Shown one piece after another: positions 23,007-35,300 of a stretch of DNA of 64,000 bases. The translations under genes and the position numbers were made by a program. This DNA comes from Alviniconcha marisindica (Eukaryota > Mollusca > Gastropoda > Provannidae). The stretch's first letter is position 1, and each line of letters opens with the position of its first letter. The stretch covers positions 1 to 64,000 of the forward strand of contig JABMCL010001960.1 in the NCBI GenBank assembly GCA_018857735.1, in the 5' to 3' direction. Under the pieces are notes generated by a model, which did no database searches, was not told the DNA's origin, and saw nothing but the letters and a program-made list of their open reading frames with translations.

Positions 23007-24080
23007 AGGACGGTCATCGAGCGCTTCTTCTTCCCACAGGCGTGGTGATCGATGTTGTGGTGTCCTTGGCTTTGTGCCCGCAGATAGATCTTCCGAGACG
23101 CAAGCCACTTGTGATCATTTCTTTATCGCCAGTCTGTCTGCTCGGTAATTTCTCTTCACTCAGGCATGTCCAGGGCAGTACATCCGCATGAGTTTCGAAG
23201 GTGGATGTCGAACATTGACACATGCCAGTCTGGGCTTCCCAGTCCACTTTTCACTTTTTGTAGCAAGCTCATTAAATCTGTGAGGATGATGTCGTCTAAC
23301 TGTCAGCTCTTGAGGCAGTCCAGCGGAGGGCATGGGTAACTGCTTCCACCTCCATTATCAAGCTGGAATTTGATACCGTATAAGCTGCACTGTCTTCATA
23401 GAAGGTGGTCTCACCTTGCTTTACAGTGAAACCCCACCCTGAATTGTCTTTGGTGACTGAGCCATCAGTGTACACACTATGAGTCTTGCGGTTTGCTGTT
23501 ATCTTGAATGAGAATCTTGGTTTGCGAGAGAATGAGATTCTGTTTTGCCTGCTGGCCATTTTCGACAGTGCCATCCCAGATTTTCTAGCAGGAGTGGTTG
23601 ATAGAGGCGCCGGGATCGGTCTGGGTCCCTTTTTGCTCTTTTTGCTTGAGCTCTGTCAGCTGGCATTCTTGCAGTATTGAGCCCTCTGCTTGACCCACCA
23701 AGACTTGCCCCGTCCCAATCTGCATTCCTTTGTACCTTTCACGGCTACATGGAGTGGATTGTGGGATTTTCTGCGGCACTAAGTATGCTTTGACCTGTTC
23801 CACTTTCTGTCTGGTTTGCATTGGTGGGAGGTCTAGCATGAATCTCGTGGCCTCAGTGGTATAACTGTCATTGTATTGTTCTGCACTTTGTCCACCTTTA
23901 GCAGATTTGTCTGTGCCACTGTTGTGAGGCCTAGCCCATAGTCAATGATGCTGAGCACCACACTTTGATACAGAAGGAAGAGGTGGCGTTGTTTAATACC
24001 TTTTGCCGCCATAGCCTTCAAAACTGACACTTTTTGCACTTCAGTGCTGTTGTTTCCACATGTTGTCTGTAGGTCAGAAT
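23007..24080 (-). pseudogene. I-clade-like LINE 3' part: RT C-terminus and RNase H
   Basis: On the - strand it reads from an RT C-terminal segment (QSVVLSIIDYGL, near 23975-23940) through a linker to an RNase H domain: VYTDGSVTKDNSGWGF, with the catalytic D in YTDGS, and SSLIMEVEAVTHALRW, with the catalytic E (23296-23574). It then continues to SPDWH and MYCPGHA-like text near 23170. RNase H removes RNA from RNA/DNA hybrids and marks I-like or Nimb-like LINEs. Stops and frameshifts break it. Confidence 0.8.
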
Positions 24081-24284
24081 TCTGTCGAAGTGGACCCCAA
24101 GCATCTCAGATGATTTGTTCATTCGACTACAGCTGCATCATATGACTGCTGGCATCGCTTTACCTGCTGCGCTTAATGTTTGTGCTTTGTTTGGATTGAT
24201 GAGAGATCAGGTGTTGGCCTCCCCTCCCCCCCCCTCCCCCCCCAACCCCCTTTTTATATATATATTTTTTTTATACAGGTTGTT

Positions 24285-25016
24285 GGTATGGGCTGGCATG
24301 TTTCAGACAGGTGTGACTGATGCTGGGGTTTTGTGTCTAAATGTCGGGGTTGTTTTTATGGCGGCTTGCAGGCTGTGGTGTGGACAGACACGTTTCAGAC
24401 GTTTGATGCTAGGATGCTGTGTCTTAAAGCAGGGGTTAGTTATATGGTGGGCTGCGATGTAGACATACTCGTTTCAGACCTGTGTGGTGGTATTGGTGTT
24501 CTGTGATTAAAGGTAGGGGTAGTGTGGACAGACGCATTTAAGACAGGTGTGATTGATGATGGGATGCTGTGTCTAAATGTAGGGTGTTTGTTACAGGGAG
24601 GGCTGTGATGTGGACAGACATGTTTTAGACAGATCTAGTGCAAATAAAAACAAGAGTATCATCACATTCTGTTAAGAACTTTCGGCTTTCTTGAAACCTT
24701 TTTCCATGTTTTAGACAGATGTGATTGATGCTGCTGTTTTTTGATGCTGCTGTCTAAACATAGGGCTGGGTTACAGGGCGGGCTGCGGACTGTGGTGTGG
24801 ACTGACACGCTTTAGACCTGCGTGATAGATGCTGGCGTTTTGTGCGGGCCTGCTACAGGCTGGGTGGACACGCTTCAGACCTGTGTGATGATGTTGGTGT
24901 TCTGTGGTTAAATGTAGCGGTTGGTTACAATGTTTGTTGTCTGTGGACAGACTTAATTCAGGCATGTACGTGTGGTTATGCTGGCTTATGTGTATAAATG
25001 TAGGGGTTGGTTACAG
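24285..25016 (+). repeat. Tandem array copying the exon 5 acceptor and 5' exon edge
   Basis: About nine degenerate units of 75-90 bp precede exon 5. Each resembles TTACAG, GGCGGACTGCG, GTGGTGTGGACAGACACG, TTTCAGAC and a following TGATGCTGG. Acceptor-like AGs are kept before 24371, 24597, 24777 and 24858. The unit at 24777 still spells GGLRTVVWTDTL then a stop; the one at 24371 spells AVVWTDTFQT. One unit holds a 70-bp insertion (24635-24704) flanked by a 16-bp direct repeat. Confidence 0.85.
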
Positions 25017-25171
25017 GGCGGACTGCGAGCGGTGGTGTGGACAGACACGTTTCAGACTTGCGTGGTGATGCTGGGGCTGATCGGAATCATCGTCATGGGC
25101 ACTCAACGGGTTGGCGGCATGGCCACAGTCTGGGCCATCGCACAGCGGGGAAACAGAATCGACTTTTTCAA
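25017..25171 (+). CDS. SLC5-like exon 5 (residues 178-228 and two bases)
   Basis: This exon encodes GGLRAVVWTDTFQTCVVMLG and on to GNRIDFF. G-G-L-(K/R)-A-V-x-W-T-D-x-x-Q is the best known signature of sodium:solute symporters and lies at a cytoplasmic loop entering a helix. The rest forms the next helix (VVMLGLIGIIVMG) and a polar loop that ends in N-F-(D/N), as in SLC5A8-like proteins. The acceptor is GGTTACAG and the donor is CAA before GTGAGT, phase 2. It is intact, but preceded by many decoy copies of its own start. Confidence 0.92.
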
Positions 25172-25817
25172 GTGAGTCATGCCACTGACGTTGTATGCTT
25201 GTAGGAGGGATATGCATGTACCTATACATAGATATATTTGCATGCACGAATGTTCATTCCATCTTGTCGTGATCATTTTAGGGCACCTTACAAAGGCACA
25301 TTGTAAAATCCAGTGAGTCAACATTTCCAAAGTAGTATGACGCATGACATTCAGGCCATTCCGCACTCTGACTACAAGTGATTATTGTGTACCAAGGTCA
25401 TGTTACCAAGTTCTGTGTTCTCCGACCTTTCCGAAGCAAGCGGGCCAACGGAACCTTTTGACGCGACATCCTTCTCTGTCTCGTCCCTATCGGTGCCTCT
25501 GCCATCGCCATCCCTCAGCCTGATAATGGTTCCGAATTTATGTCCCATGTGCTAACAGAACTGAATGAGATGCTTACTGACGACAAATGAAGACATAAGG
25601 TATAAGACAAAGAAGGCAAATGAATAGCTACATGTTTCGGTCCTTTGCTGTTCGCAACTTTCCGCTCGCAAAATCTTTATCCCCGAACGGCTTGATTCCT
25701 AAACAATATGATAATAATAAATAATAATGGGCACCTCTTACAGAGCTCAAGTCTTTTTACGAAACAAAAACTCAATGTGCATACGTACCTTGCATCCAGT
25801 TTTGCATGTCTCTGTCT

Positions 25818-25818
25818 G

Positions 25819-25866
<48 letters not shown>

Positions 25867-25908
25867 GTCTGTCTGTCTGTCTGTCTGTCTCTGTCTCTCT
25901 CTCTCTCT
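25818..25908. repeat. CTGT tetranucleotide repeat
   Basis: (CTGT)n with CTCTGT interruptions grades into CT. Confidence 0.95.
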
Positions 25909-26549
25909 GGGGTATGAACTCATGTTCACATCAGAAGACCTGCCTCGCGCGAGCTTCAGCCTAAATGAGTGGAAGGGTCTGACGTGTTCACTCAGTCACC
26001 GCGACTTAAGCGTATTAAAATTATTTTCTCGGCAAGCCGCTAGTAGCACTAACAAACTTAGAAATACTGTATATACTTTTGTTTGTTCCAGGACCAGTGA
26101 ATGATATCTGACACTTTGGAAAGCTGTGATTAACAATGCAGAAATTATCACTGTATATGCAGCCCCAGTGGCCGGTTGCCGGTATAGCATCGAATAGTGC
26201 GCGAAAAGGGAACATTTCACTTTGATCTTTTTTAACGAAAGGCGAAGTATTTACGTGTTGTAAGCTTTTCCCCACTGACACCCAGGACAAAATGGAGAGA
26301 AAAAATACAATTGTTAACTCCTGCGTGGGTTTCATTGATGTGACATTGGTGTTATTGTAGTTCTTGGATGATTTTTCCTTTCTAGGCCCACTTGCTATGC
26401 GCGAGGCACCGACATGTACACGGTTATTTTTTTAAATCCTGAGGTTGACTGAGTACGTCAAATTTCACGACTCGGCCGTAGGGAATTCCTGACAGAACGA
26501 ACGGCATAGAAAAAAGAATCAGTTTTTCAAAAATAATAAACTTTAGAAA

Positions 26550-26580
26550 ACACACACACACACGCACGCACGTACGCACG

Positions 26581-26656
<76 letters not shown>

Positions 26657-26668
26657 CGCGCGCGCGCA
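26550..26668. repeat. CA microsatellite
   Basis: (CA)n is flanked by CACG variants and CGCGCG. Confidence 0.95.
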
Positions 26669-27169
26669 ACCAGGGAGAGAGAGATAGAAAGATCAAGTTG
26701 CTGCCTCTGTTAAGATTGTTCAAGGTCGTAGTTTCCTGTTTTGGAATGATCATGTAGTCAGGTTATTATTGTTTCGGATTTTCGCTTGTTTGTTTGTTTT
26801 CTTGTTGTTTGTTGTCTCATGTATAAAGTATGAACGCAAAAGTAAAGTTTGAAAAATCGTCCGACCCAGGTGATTATTTCACCATGACATTACCTACACA
26901 GATGACTAGACTGCACATTAGGCGCCTCGCTATGACTGACACAGCAGTGTTTTGTAGCAAGCAGTCAAATAGCAAATCTTTTGACAGTGACTTGTTTTTC
27001 TCGAGTTCATTTAGTATGTGAGGTGGGGAAGGCATGGGTCACTTCTCGAAGCAATCCAAGACTTGTGACTGCTGCCAGCCAATCGACCAGCCAAACGGCC
27101 TAACACCGATTGTTTGCGTAGACACAAAAGAAGAAAAATTGTTGCAACAAACAAAAATCGTCCCTTTCG

Positions 27170-27255
27170 CCACTGTGACTGGTTTGGGCTGGTGCTAAGG
27201 CGTTAGGCTGGTAACTTGAGCAGAAGGACCTCAGTTCGATTCCACTTCAGTTCTC
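27170..27255 (+). repeat. Possible tRNA-like SINE head
   Basis: GCTGGTGCTAAGGCG resembles a Leu/Ser-type A box and CAGTTCGATTCC a B box, about 45 bp apart. The stems are not convincing. It could be a chance match. Confidence 0.35.
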
Positions 27256-27586
27256 CTCTCTTTTGAAAATTGTGGTATAAAGAGGTGGTTTTTTAGTTCC
27301 TCTTGCGAGCACTGGGTTCTCTTATCTTAAACCAATTAACTGTTTTTCCTCTTTCGTTTTTCTTCATATGTATATATATATAGAGAGAGAGAGAGAGAGG
27401 GAGAAAAAAAAACGTGTGTGTGTGTGGTGTGTGTGTGTGTATAAAAAGCCCCAAGATGGGCGAACATTTGGAGTAAAACGTTTCCAATACAAGACAAGCT
27501 TGGACTTAGTTATATATATATATATATATATATGCCTGATTTGCCCAGTGTTGAATGAGGTATTTTCTTTGTATGGGGTGTTGCAG

Positions 27587-27727
27587 CTTTGATCCCAGTC
27601 CCTTCACGCGCATGACAGTGTGGAGTGCAGTGATAGGCAGCGTGATCGGTCAGCTGACAATCTACGGCGCCAGTCCCACAATGCTGCAGCGATACATGTC
27701 CATCAGAGACGTCAGGGGCTCTCAGAT
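27587..27727 (+). CDS. SLC5-like exon 6 (residues 229-275 and two bases)
   Basis: The exon completes an Asn codon and encodes FDPSPFTRMTVWSAVIGSVI, then GQLTIYGASPTMLQRYMSIR and DVRGSQ. (V/L)QRY(L/M)S is a conserved SLC5 motif after the sixth or seventh helix, and N-x-x-Q-V-Q-R-Y in family members corresponds to SPTMLQRY here. The acceptor is GTTGCAG and the donor is CAGAT before GTAAGT, phase 2. It is intact. Degenerate repeats of its 3' junction follow. Confidence 0.9.
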
Positions 27728-27860
27728 GTAAGTCGAAGAATGAGAGACATCGCTAACTCTCAGACGTAGCTTAATGATACATACTGTCGTTAGAGAAACA
27801 ACTCTAAGATGTGTTAATGACAAACATACACCACCAACTCGTAGATGTAAGTGAATTCAA
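27700..27860 (+). repeat. Degenerate array copying the exon 6 donor site
   Basis: After the real CTCTCAGATGTAAGT come AACTCTCAGACGTAGCT, AACTCTAAGATGTGTTAATG and AACTCGTAGATGTAAGTG at spacings of about 40-55 bp. A further AACTCTTACGTGTAAATG sits at 28034 beyond an inserted repeat tail. ATGTAAGTG at 27844 is a good decoy donor. Confidence 0.65.
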
Positions 27861-28161
27861 TTCAGTAACACTTTATTCATCCCACAAGGAGCAGTTGCAC
27901 TAGGCAGGCTCATGAAGAAAAAAAAATGAAGAAAAATAAATAGATAACAATGAGAATATATAGGCGACATTATAAACACAGGCACTACTCGCACTAAACA
28001 CACAGGTAAACAAGCACAACTCGTATATTTATAACAGCAACCAACTCTTACGTGTAAATGCAACAGGAAGCTGCTAACATACAATTTGACCAAATCAGTT
28101 CACATCACCAAGTATTTAACAACTAAGACTACATTTAAAATTGTATGTTTAGTTGCTAAAT

Positions 28162-28198
28162 TAGCCACACACTCACACACACACACACACACACACGA

Positions 28199-28258
<60 letters not shown>

Positions 28259-28318
28259 GCACGCACGCACACACACCCGCACGCACACCCGCATGCACGC
28301 ACGCACGCATGCGCGCAC
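28162..28318. repeat. CA/CG-rich microsatellite
   Basis: (CA)n carries GCAC and CCGCACG variants. Confidence 0.95.
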
Positions 28319-28447
28319 AATTTACTTCGGTACTAATAAATACCTAGCGTTTAATCAAGTCCGATGTAAAATATGTTTGTCAGTAATTAAACTTCTAAAA
28401 ACACGAGTTTTAACATTCACACACTAATCACAACATAGTATAATTGC

Positions 28448-30542
28448 ATGTTTGTTTGTTTTGTGGATTTTTGCTGGATATTTGTCTCTTTGAGTGTTGT
28501 GTGTCTTACTATTGTGTTCGCCATGGAATGGACGACATTTTGGTGTGCCTTTTGTGGATCGATGCCACCGGAATCTAGATTAATATGCGTGTGTTTGTTT
28601 CTACATTTGACTGATAGCCTGATGTACCAGTGTCTGCCATTCTCGGTCGCTCATCAAACGTTGCAAGAGCCGTCCGTGCAGAGCTGTGCTCACGGTCAGT
28701 CATTACGTGACAGCTATGTCCGCACTCGCTACAGTGGTCCGCTACAGGAGGACTTGTCATGTACTCCCCTCCCACACCCTCCCAGACGTTACTTACCCGA
28801 CCAGATACTGGCAATGCAAGCAGCGACACCGGACCCCACACTGACCTCTCGCCTCAGAGACCTGGGAATTGGCTGTCTTCCGCGGAAGCCGTCCTCGAGA
28901 GGTGGAAGGAGGAAACAGAGAAATATTGCTGTTGTCTTCGATGGAGCTGCTAGGTTAACCACACAAGCACCGAACGACCTCCTGCAGCGCCCCTCCTCCG
29001 CCAGGAGATCAATGAGTAACTTGATTACTTTAGTCCCTTCCGGTGACAGTCGTGCGGATCATGCTTCCACGGCAACTGCTCACAACTCTCGACTGACCAT
29101 AGCGTATTTTAACGCTCAGTCAATTCGTCAATAGCAGGTGACATTCATGACTTCATTGCTGACAATTAACTTGATGCGCTGATCATGGCTCCAGGAAGTA
29201 GGAGCTGAACCCTGTATTAAGGAGATGACTTCCCCGGACTACGTTTTCCACTCCTTCCCCCGTGTTGGACGTAGGTATCGCTGTCCTTATGAGCAAGTCC
29301 CTGGCACCCAAGGTTACCTTTTGGTGCCTGCCTCATTTGAAGCCGTCACGATGTGTTTGTCTGCAGAGAAGTTAGTCCATCTGACTTTTGTCTACCGGCC
29401 ACCCCCTAGTAAACAAAATAAGCTCACGATAAAATAAAAATCTACAGGAATTCGAGTCGTTTCTAGACGAACGGCTCACAGAGAGGGACAAGACTGTTGT
29501 CATCGGGGACTTCAACCTCCACTTTGATGTACAAACCAACCCTGATGTCCAGAAACTCTGCTCCCTGCTCTCTGAGCAGAGCTTTACCCAGATCGCCGAC
29601 GAGCCAACTCACAAGCGCGGTCATATTCTTGACTGGCTTGTCACCGCTGAAGACTCTACACTCATCCACGACGTGTCCGTATCAGAGAACCTTCTGTCTG
29701 ACCACAAGTCGCTCTTTTTCTCACTGAGCCTGTCGAGACCTCTGAGGAAGAAGCGCTCTGTGACCTCCTTGAGAAGTTCCAGTCTGAGGTGAAGGCCATG
29801 TGCAGCACGGTACTGGGTGACTGCCTGGAGGAAGAACTGGCTGAGAAGTGCAACGATTCGATGCAGCAGCTCCTCGACCGCCATGCCCCACTCAAGACCA
29901 GATGTGTCACTGAGCGCCGCTCTGTTCCGTGGATCAACGACATCATCCGTGCAGCCAAAAGGGAACTGCGACGTGTTGAGAGAGAACAGCGCATCGCACC
30001 AAACGGTTCACAGGGAGATTTTTTATGAAGCAGAGCAACGCCTTGAAGGCGCTTCACCGAGCCGCCAAACGTGACTATCTGTGCGACAAGATACGTCATT
30101 GCTCGTCCATTAGACTCCTGTACAGCGTCACCGATGAGCTCATGGGAAGAACGACGGAGCCGAAGCTGCCCACCAACATTCCTCTCTCGGACCTACCCAA
30201 CGCGTTCTCCGATTTCATGCATGAAAAGATTGCCGAGTGCTCGACTCATGTCCTGTTCCAGCATCTTTTGAACCATTTGCGGGTACCGGGTTGTGTACTT
30301 TTGCACCTGTTTCAGAGGACCTGATAAGAAAACTCATTAATGATGCACCACCAAAATGTTGTGCCCTTGACCCCATACCTATGTCTCGAGGAACGACCTC
30401 CTTGAGAGGAATCCGTCTGCCTACCGCCAGAATCACAGTACTGAAACTGCACTTCTTCACATTACTAACTGTCTGCTTGAGAGCACTGATCATGGACGTG
30501 CCTCCATTCTCTCCCTGTTGGACTTATCTGCTGCCTTCGACG
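28448..30542 (+). pseudogene. LINE 5' part: N-terminal ORF and endonuclease, broken
   Basis: The first frame (to 29134) gives DPTLTSRLRDLGIGCLPRK and ends LTIAYFNAQSIR, the start of the LINE apurinic-like endonuclease domain that nicks target DNA. Later pieces give HLTFVYRPPPSKQNK, TVVIGDFNLHFDV (29489-29527) and HKRGHILDWLV, EN motifs with the GDFN catalytic core. The sequence then runs to LLDLSAAFDAID, RT motif A, where TIR-A begins. A similar element on the - strand at 52620-55968 shares the N-terminal SRLRKLDIGFCLPRK. Frameshifts and a deletion before the RT make it inactive. From 28957 onward it is part of the triplicated unit. Confidence 0.85.
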
Positions 30543-32258
30543 CAATAGACGATCTTCGGAAATTCAGGGGACTGCGCTCGGTATGTGTAGCGCAGAGTAG
30601 GCACGCTTTGTTAGGGGTACAGTAAAACCGCGGGAAAGATGGTCAGATACTAGTAAAAGAAGCAGAAAAGGCATTAGAAATGCCGGTCAAGCATTGTTTG
30701 TGGGGTAAATGCAGCTCTGATAGTAGTTCCTCCCGTTTTGTGAAGGCGTCCGTTTTTTGCCGTTTGCCAAACCAACGCGAACGCTTCAAACATTCCTTCG
30801 TTGGAGCAAAGCCTGCGGGCGTTCCCACAGCCAGTCCAATGTCAGCAAAATTATATCTTTTTTTATTACTCGAAGCGGTCGGAATTTCGCACAGGAAAGG
30901 AGCGTCTGAGCAAGAGATGTGACGTGCCCAGTTGCTTTTTGTTTGTAGTTGTTGCTGGTCATGTGTGTGTGTGTTAGGGAGCCAGTTGTATGTTTTTGCT
31001 TTGAGGATGGAATAACAAATGTATACGTAAGCATTGTGTAAAATATGAAAATCTTCGGTAATATCTAAGGAGGCGGTCGGAAATTCCTGGGAATTCTAAA
31101 TGCCATTTTGAGTCACTCATATCATTTAAATCAATAAAACGGCTTCATATCTAATGAATGAATAAAACATTTGCAACAAAAGTGAGTTTCATTACAGTCT
31201 GTAAAAGGTGAGATTTCAGTACACGATCAATTGTTTTGCCGACATCAGCACTGAGGAAGCCTGCACGGTGTTACTCGGAAACTAGATCTAGATCAAATGT
31301 CAATGGAGCATAAGCATACTGAAAGACAAATGTGATAAAACTCACTTTTCAGTCAGGCCTCGTGACTTTTTACACCTATCTCCAATATATTCTGCATTGT
31401 ATGTTGTTATTATGTTTGTTTTGGTCCGCTTATGCAGATTTCTCTGGCAGATTATTCTGCTTACTTACATGAGTTGCACACTTTGATCTATCCTTAGATC
31501 TATTTCTGGGTGATTTCTGAATTTCAAGTCATTATTCTCTAACAGGATACCACCTCTAAATCTGAGCAAATTCAGTGATTATTGTATTAATTAACAGTAC
31601 ACACTCGCTGCTGAAGTGCATGTAAGTAGGGTGTAGTGTTTTTGTGGTTTCCACTACCCTCCTGATGTCAAATGTCCTGATGGACATTTCGCTTCACGCT
31701 GACACACAACACAGAGCTATCGAGCTATCCAGATATCAGTTTATATGAGAAATTATCGACACCTCAGAACTTACAATATTTGAAGCAATCTTTAGGTGAC
31801 ATGCCTTGAGAAGATTGTCGACCGCTATTCACAATCCGATACGAGTGATGGAATAGAGCAACTGGCTTCGCTGTTCCTGGTTCTCAATTCGATCCTCTGC
31901 TCGCAGTGATCTGCTTCTGGTAAGCCATGAAGTGCTACTGATGATGCAGCAGAGGCTACCGATGATTTTTTTTTTTTTTTACATTTCTTCTTCTTAATCA
32001 AGAACACGGTGTAAATAATGAACGCTGGTAGTCGATTCAGTCAGTCCGCCATTCCAAACGGACACACCGCATGTGCCCCGCCAAAAATACCGTAGTACGC
32101 AGAAAAAGAGAAGAAAAAAAACACGTTTCTAGCGCATAGCGCCATCGGGCAATCCAGTACAGTATAGGTCCATGCCTGAAGGTCTGATACTGTCACAGAC
32201 CAGCGCTTTTCGACTACCTACCTACTATTCTGAAATCATGGTGTATGGACTATATATA

Positions 32259-32290
<32 letters not shown>

Positions 32291-32343
32291 ATATGTCCAT
32301 AGTGTGTCTGAAATTATGTCCTACCCCTGTTATTTCCGGAAAT
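28957..32343 (+). repeat. Tandem 3.39 kb unit, copy 1
   Basis: The unit runs from AACCACACAAGCACC inside the LINE ORF to TTCCGGAAAT at the far end of TIR-A. It joins the LINE endonuclease part (28957-30542) to a TIR-A element (30543-32343). The next copy starts immediately. Confidence 0.95.
30543..32343 (+). mobile_element. TIR-A element in unit 1
   Basis: It begins CAATAGACGATCTTCGG and ends with CCTGTTATTTCCGGAAAT, lacking the last ten bases of the right terminus. It is inserted at or next to the LINE text CTTCGACGCAATAGAC. It encodes no transposase that I can find, so it is non-autonomous. It includes an AT repeat near 32260. Confidence 0.8.
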
Positions 32344-35300
32344 AACCACACAAGCACCGAACGACCTCCTGCAGCGCCCCTCCTCCGCCAGGAGATCAAT
32401 GAGTAACTTGATTACTTTAGTCCCTTCCGGTGACAGTCGTGCGGATCATGCTTCCACGGCAACTGCTCACAACTCTCGACTGACCATAGCGTATTTTAAC
32501 GCTCAGTCAATTCGTCAATAGCAGGTGACATTCATGACTTCATTGCTGACAATTAACTTGATGCGCTGATCATGGCTCCAGGAAGTAGGAGCTGAACCCT
32601 GTATTAAGGAGATGACTTCCCCGGACTACGTTTTCCACTCCTTCCCCCGTGTTGGACGTAGGTATCGCTGTCCTTATGAGCAAGTCCCTGGCACCCAAGG
32701 TTACCTTTTGGTGCCTGCCTCATTTGAAGCCGTCACGATGTGTTTGTCTGCAGAGAAATTAGTCCATCTGACTTTTGTCTACCGGCCACCCCCTAGTAAA
32801 CAAAATAAGCTCACGATAAAATAAAAATCTACAGGAATTCGAGTCGTTTCTAGACGAACGGCTCACAGAGAGGGACAAGACTGTTGTCATCGGGGACTTC
32901 AACCTCCACTTTGATGTACAAACCAACCCTGATGTCCAGAAACTCTGCTCCCTGCTCTCTGAGCAGAGCTTTACCCAGATCGCCGACGAGCCAACTCACA
33001 AGCGCGGTCATATTCTTGACTGGCTTGTCACCGCTGAAGACTCTACACTCATCCACGACGTGTCCGTATCAGAGAACCTTCTGTCTGACCACAAGTCGCT
33101 CTTTTTCTCACTGAGCCTGTCGAGACCTCTGAGGAAGAAGCGCTCTGTGACCTCCTTGAGAAGTTCCAGTCTGAGGTGAAGGCCATGTGCAGCACGGTAC
33201 TGGGTGACTGCCTGGAGGAAGAACTGGCTGAGAAGTGCAACGATTCGATGCAGCAGCTCCTCGACCGCCATGCCCCACTCAAGACCAGATGTGTCACTGA
33301 GCGCCGCTCTGTTCCGTGGATCAACGACATCATCCGTGCAGCCAAAAGGGAACTGCGACGTGTTGAGAGAGAACAGCGCATCGCACCAAACGGTTCACAG
33401 GGAGATTTTTTATGAAGCAGAGCAACGCCTTGAAGGCGCTTCACCGAGCCGCCAAACGTGACTATCTGTGCGACAAGATACGTCATTGCTCGTCCATTAG
33501 ACTCCTGTACAGCGTCACCGATGAGCTCATGGGAAGAACGACGGAGCCGAAGCTGCCCACCAACATTCCTCTCTCGGACCTACCCAACGCGTTCTCCGAT
33601 TTCATGCATGAAAAGATTGCCGAGTGCTCGACTCATGTCCTGTTCCAGCATCTTTTGAACCATTTGCGGGTACCGGGTTGTGTACTTTTGCACCTGTTTC
33701 AGAGGACCTGATAAGAAAACTCATTAATGATGCACCACCAAAATGTTGTGCCCTTGACCCCATACCTATGTCTCGAGGAACGACCTCCTTGAGAGGAATC
33801 CGTCTGCCTACCGCCAGAATCACAGTACTGAAACTGCACTTCTTCACATTACTAACTGTCTGCTTGAGAGCACTGATCATGGACGTGCCTCCATTCTCTC
33901 CCTGTTGGACTTATCTGCTGCCTTCGACGCAATAGACGATCTTCGGAAATTCAGGGGACTGCGCTCGGTATGTGTAGCGCAGAGTAGGCACGCTTTGTTA
34001 GGGGTACAGTAAAACCGCGGGAAAGATGGTCAGATACTAGTAAAAGAAGCAGAAAAGGCATTAGAAATGCCGGTCAAGCATTGTTTGTGGGGTAAATGCA
34101 GCTCTGATAGTAGTTCCTCCCGTTTTGTGAAGGCGTCCGTTTTTTGCCGTTTGCCAAACCAACGCGAACGCTTCAAACATTCCTTCGTTGGAGCAAAGCC
34201 TGCGGGCGTTCCCACAGCCAGTCCAATGTCAGCAAAATTATATCTTTTTTTATTACTCGAAGCGGTCGGAATTTCGCACAGGAAAGGAGCGTCTGAGCAA
34301 GAGATGTGACGTGCCCAGTTGCTTTTTGTTTGTAGTTGTTGCTGGTCATGTGTGTGTGTGTTAGGGAGCCAGTTGTATGTTTTTGCTTTGAGGATGGAAT
34401 AACAAATGTATACGTAAGCATGTGTAAAATATGAAAATCTTCGGTAATATCCTAAGGAGGCGGTCGGAAATTCCTGGGAATTCTAAATGCCATTTTGAGT
34501 CACTCATATCATTTAAATCAATAAAACGGCTTCATATCTAATGAATGAATAAAACATTTGCAACAAAAGTGAGTTTTATTACAGTCTGTAAAAGGTGAGA
34601 TTTCAGTACACGATCAATTGTTTTGCCGACATCAGCACTGAGGAAGCCTGCACGGTGTTACTCGGAAACTAGATCTAGATCAAATGTCAATGGACGCATA
34701 AGCATACTGAAAGACAAATGTGATAAAACTCACTTTTCAGTCAGGCCTCGTGACTTTTTACACCTATCTCCAATATATTCTGCATTGTATGTTGTTATTA
34801 TGTTTGTTTTGGTCGCTTATGCAGATTTCTCTGGCAGATTATTCTGCTTACTTACATAGAGTTGCACACTTTGATCTATCCTTAGATCTATTTCTGGGTG
34901 ATTTCTGAATTTCAAGTCATTATTCTCTAACAGGATACCACCTCTAAATCTGAGCAAATTCAGTGATTATTGTATTAATTAACAGTACACACTCGCTGCT
35001 GAAGTGCATGTAAGTAGGGTGTAGTGTTTTTGTGGTTTCCACTACCCTCCTGATGTCAAATGTCCTGATGGACATTTCGCTTCACGCTGACACACAACAC
35101 AGAGCTATCGAGCTATCCAGATATCAGTTTATATGAGAAATTATCGACACCTCAGAACTTACAATATTTGAAGCAATCTTTAGGTGACATGCCTTGAGAA
35201 GATTGTCGACCGCTATTCACAATCCGATACGAGTGATGGAATAGAGCAACTGGCTTCGCTGTTCCTGGTTCTCAATTCGATCCTCTGCTCGCAGTGATCT

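Larger units (their letters stand above)
22046..25016 (+). other. Intron 4
   Basis: It holds T/G-rich DNA (22100-22220), two opposed RNase H LINE fragments (22851-24080) and, from 24285 to the acceptor, an array derived from the exon 5 junction. Confidence 0.8.
25172..27586 (+). other. Intron 5
   Basis: It holds a CTGT tetranucleotide repeat (25818-25908), a CA repeat with CG tail (26550-26668), a weak tRNA-like block (27170-27255) and mixed GA/GT/TA repeats (27376-27533). I see nothing else in the remainder. Confidence 0.75.
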
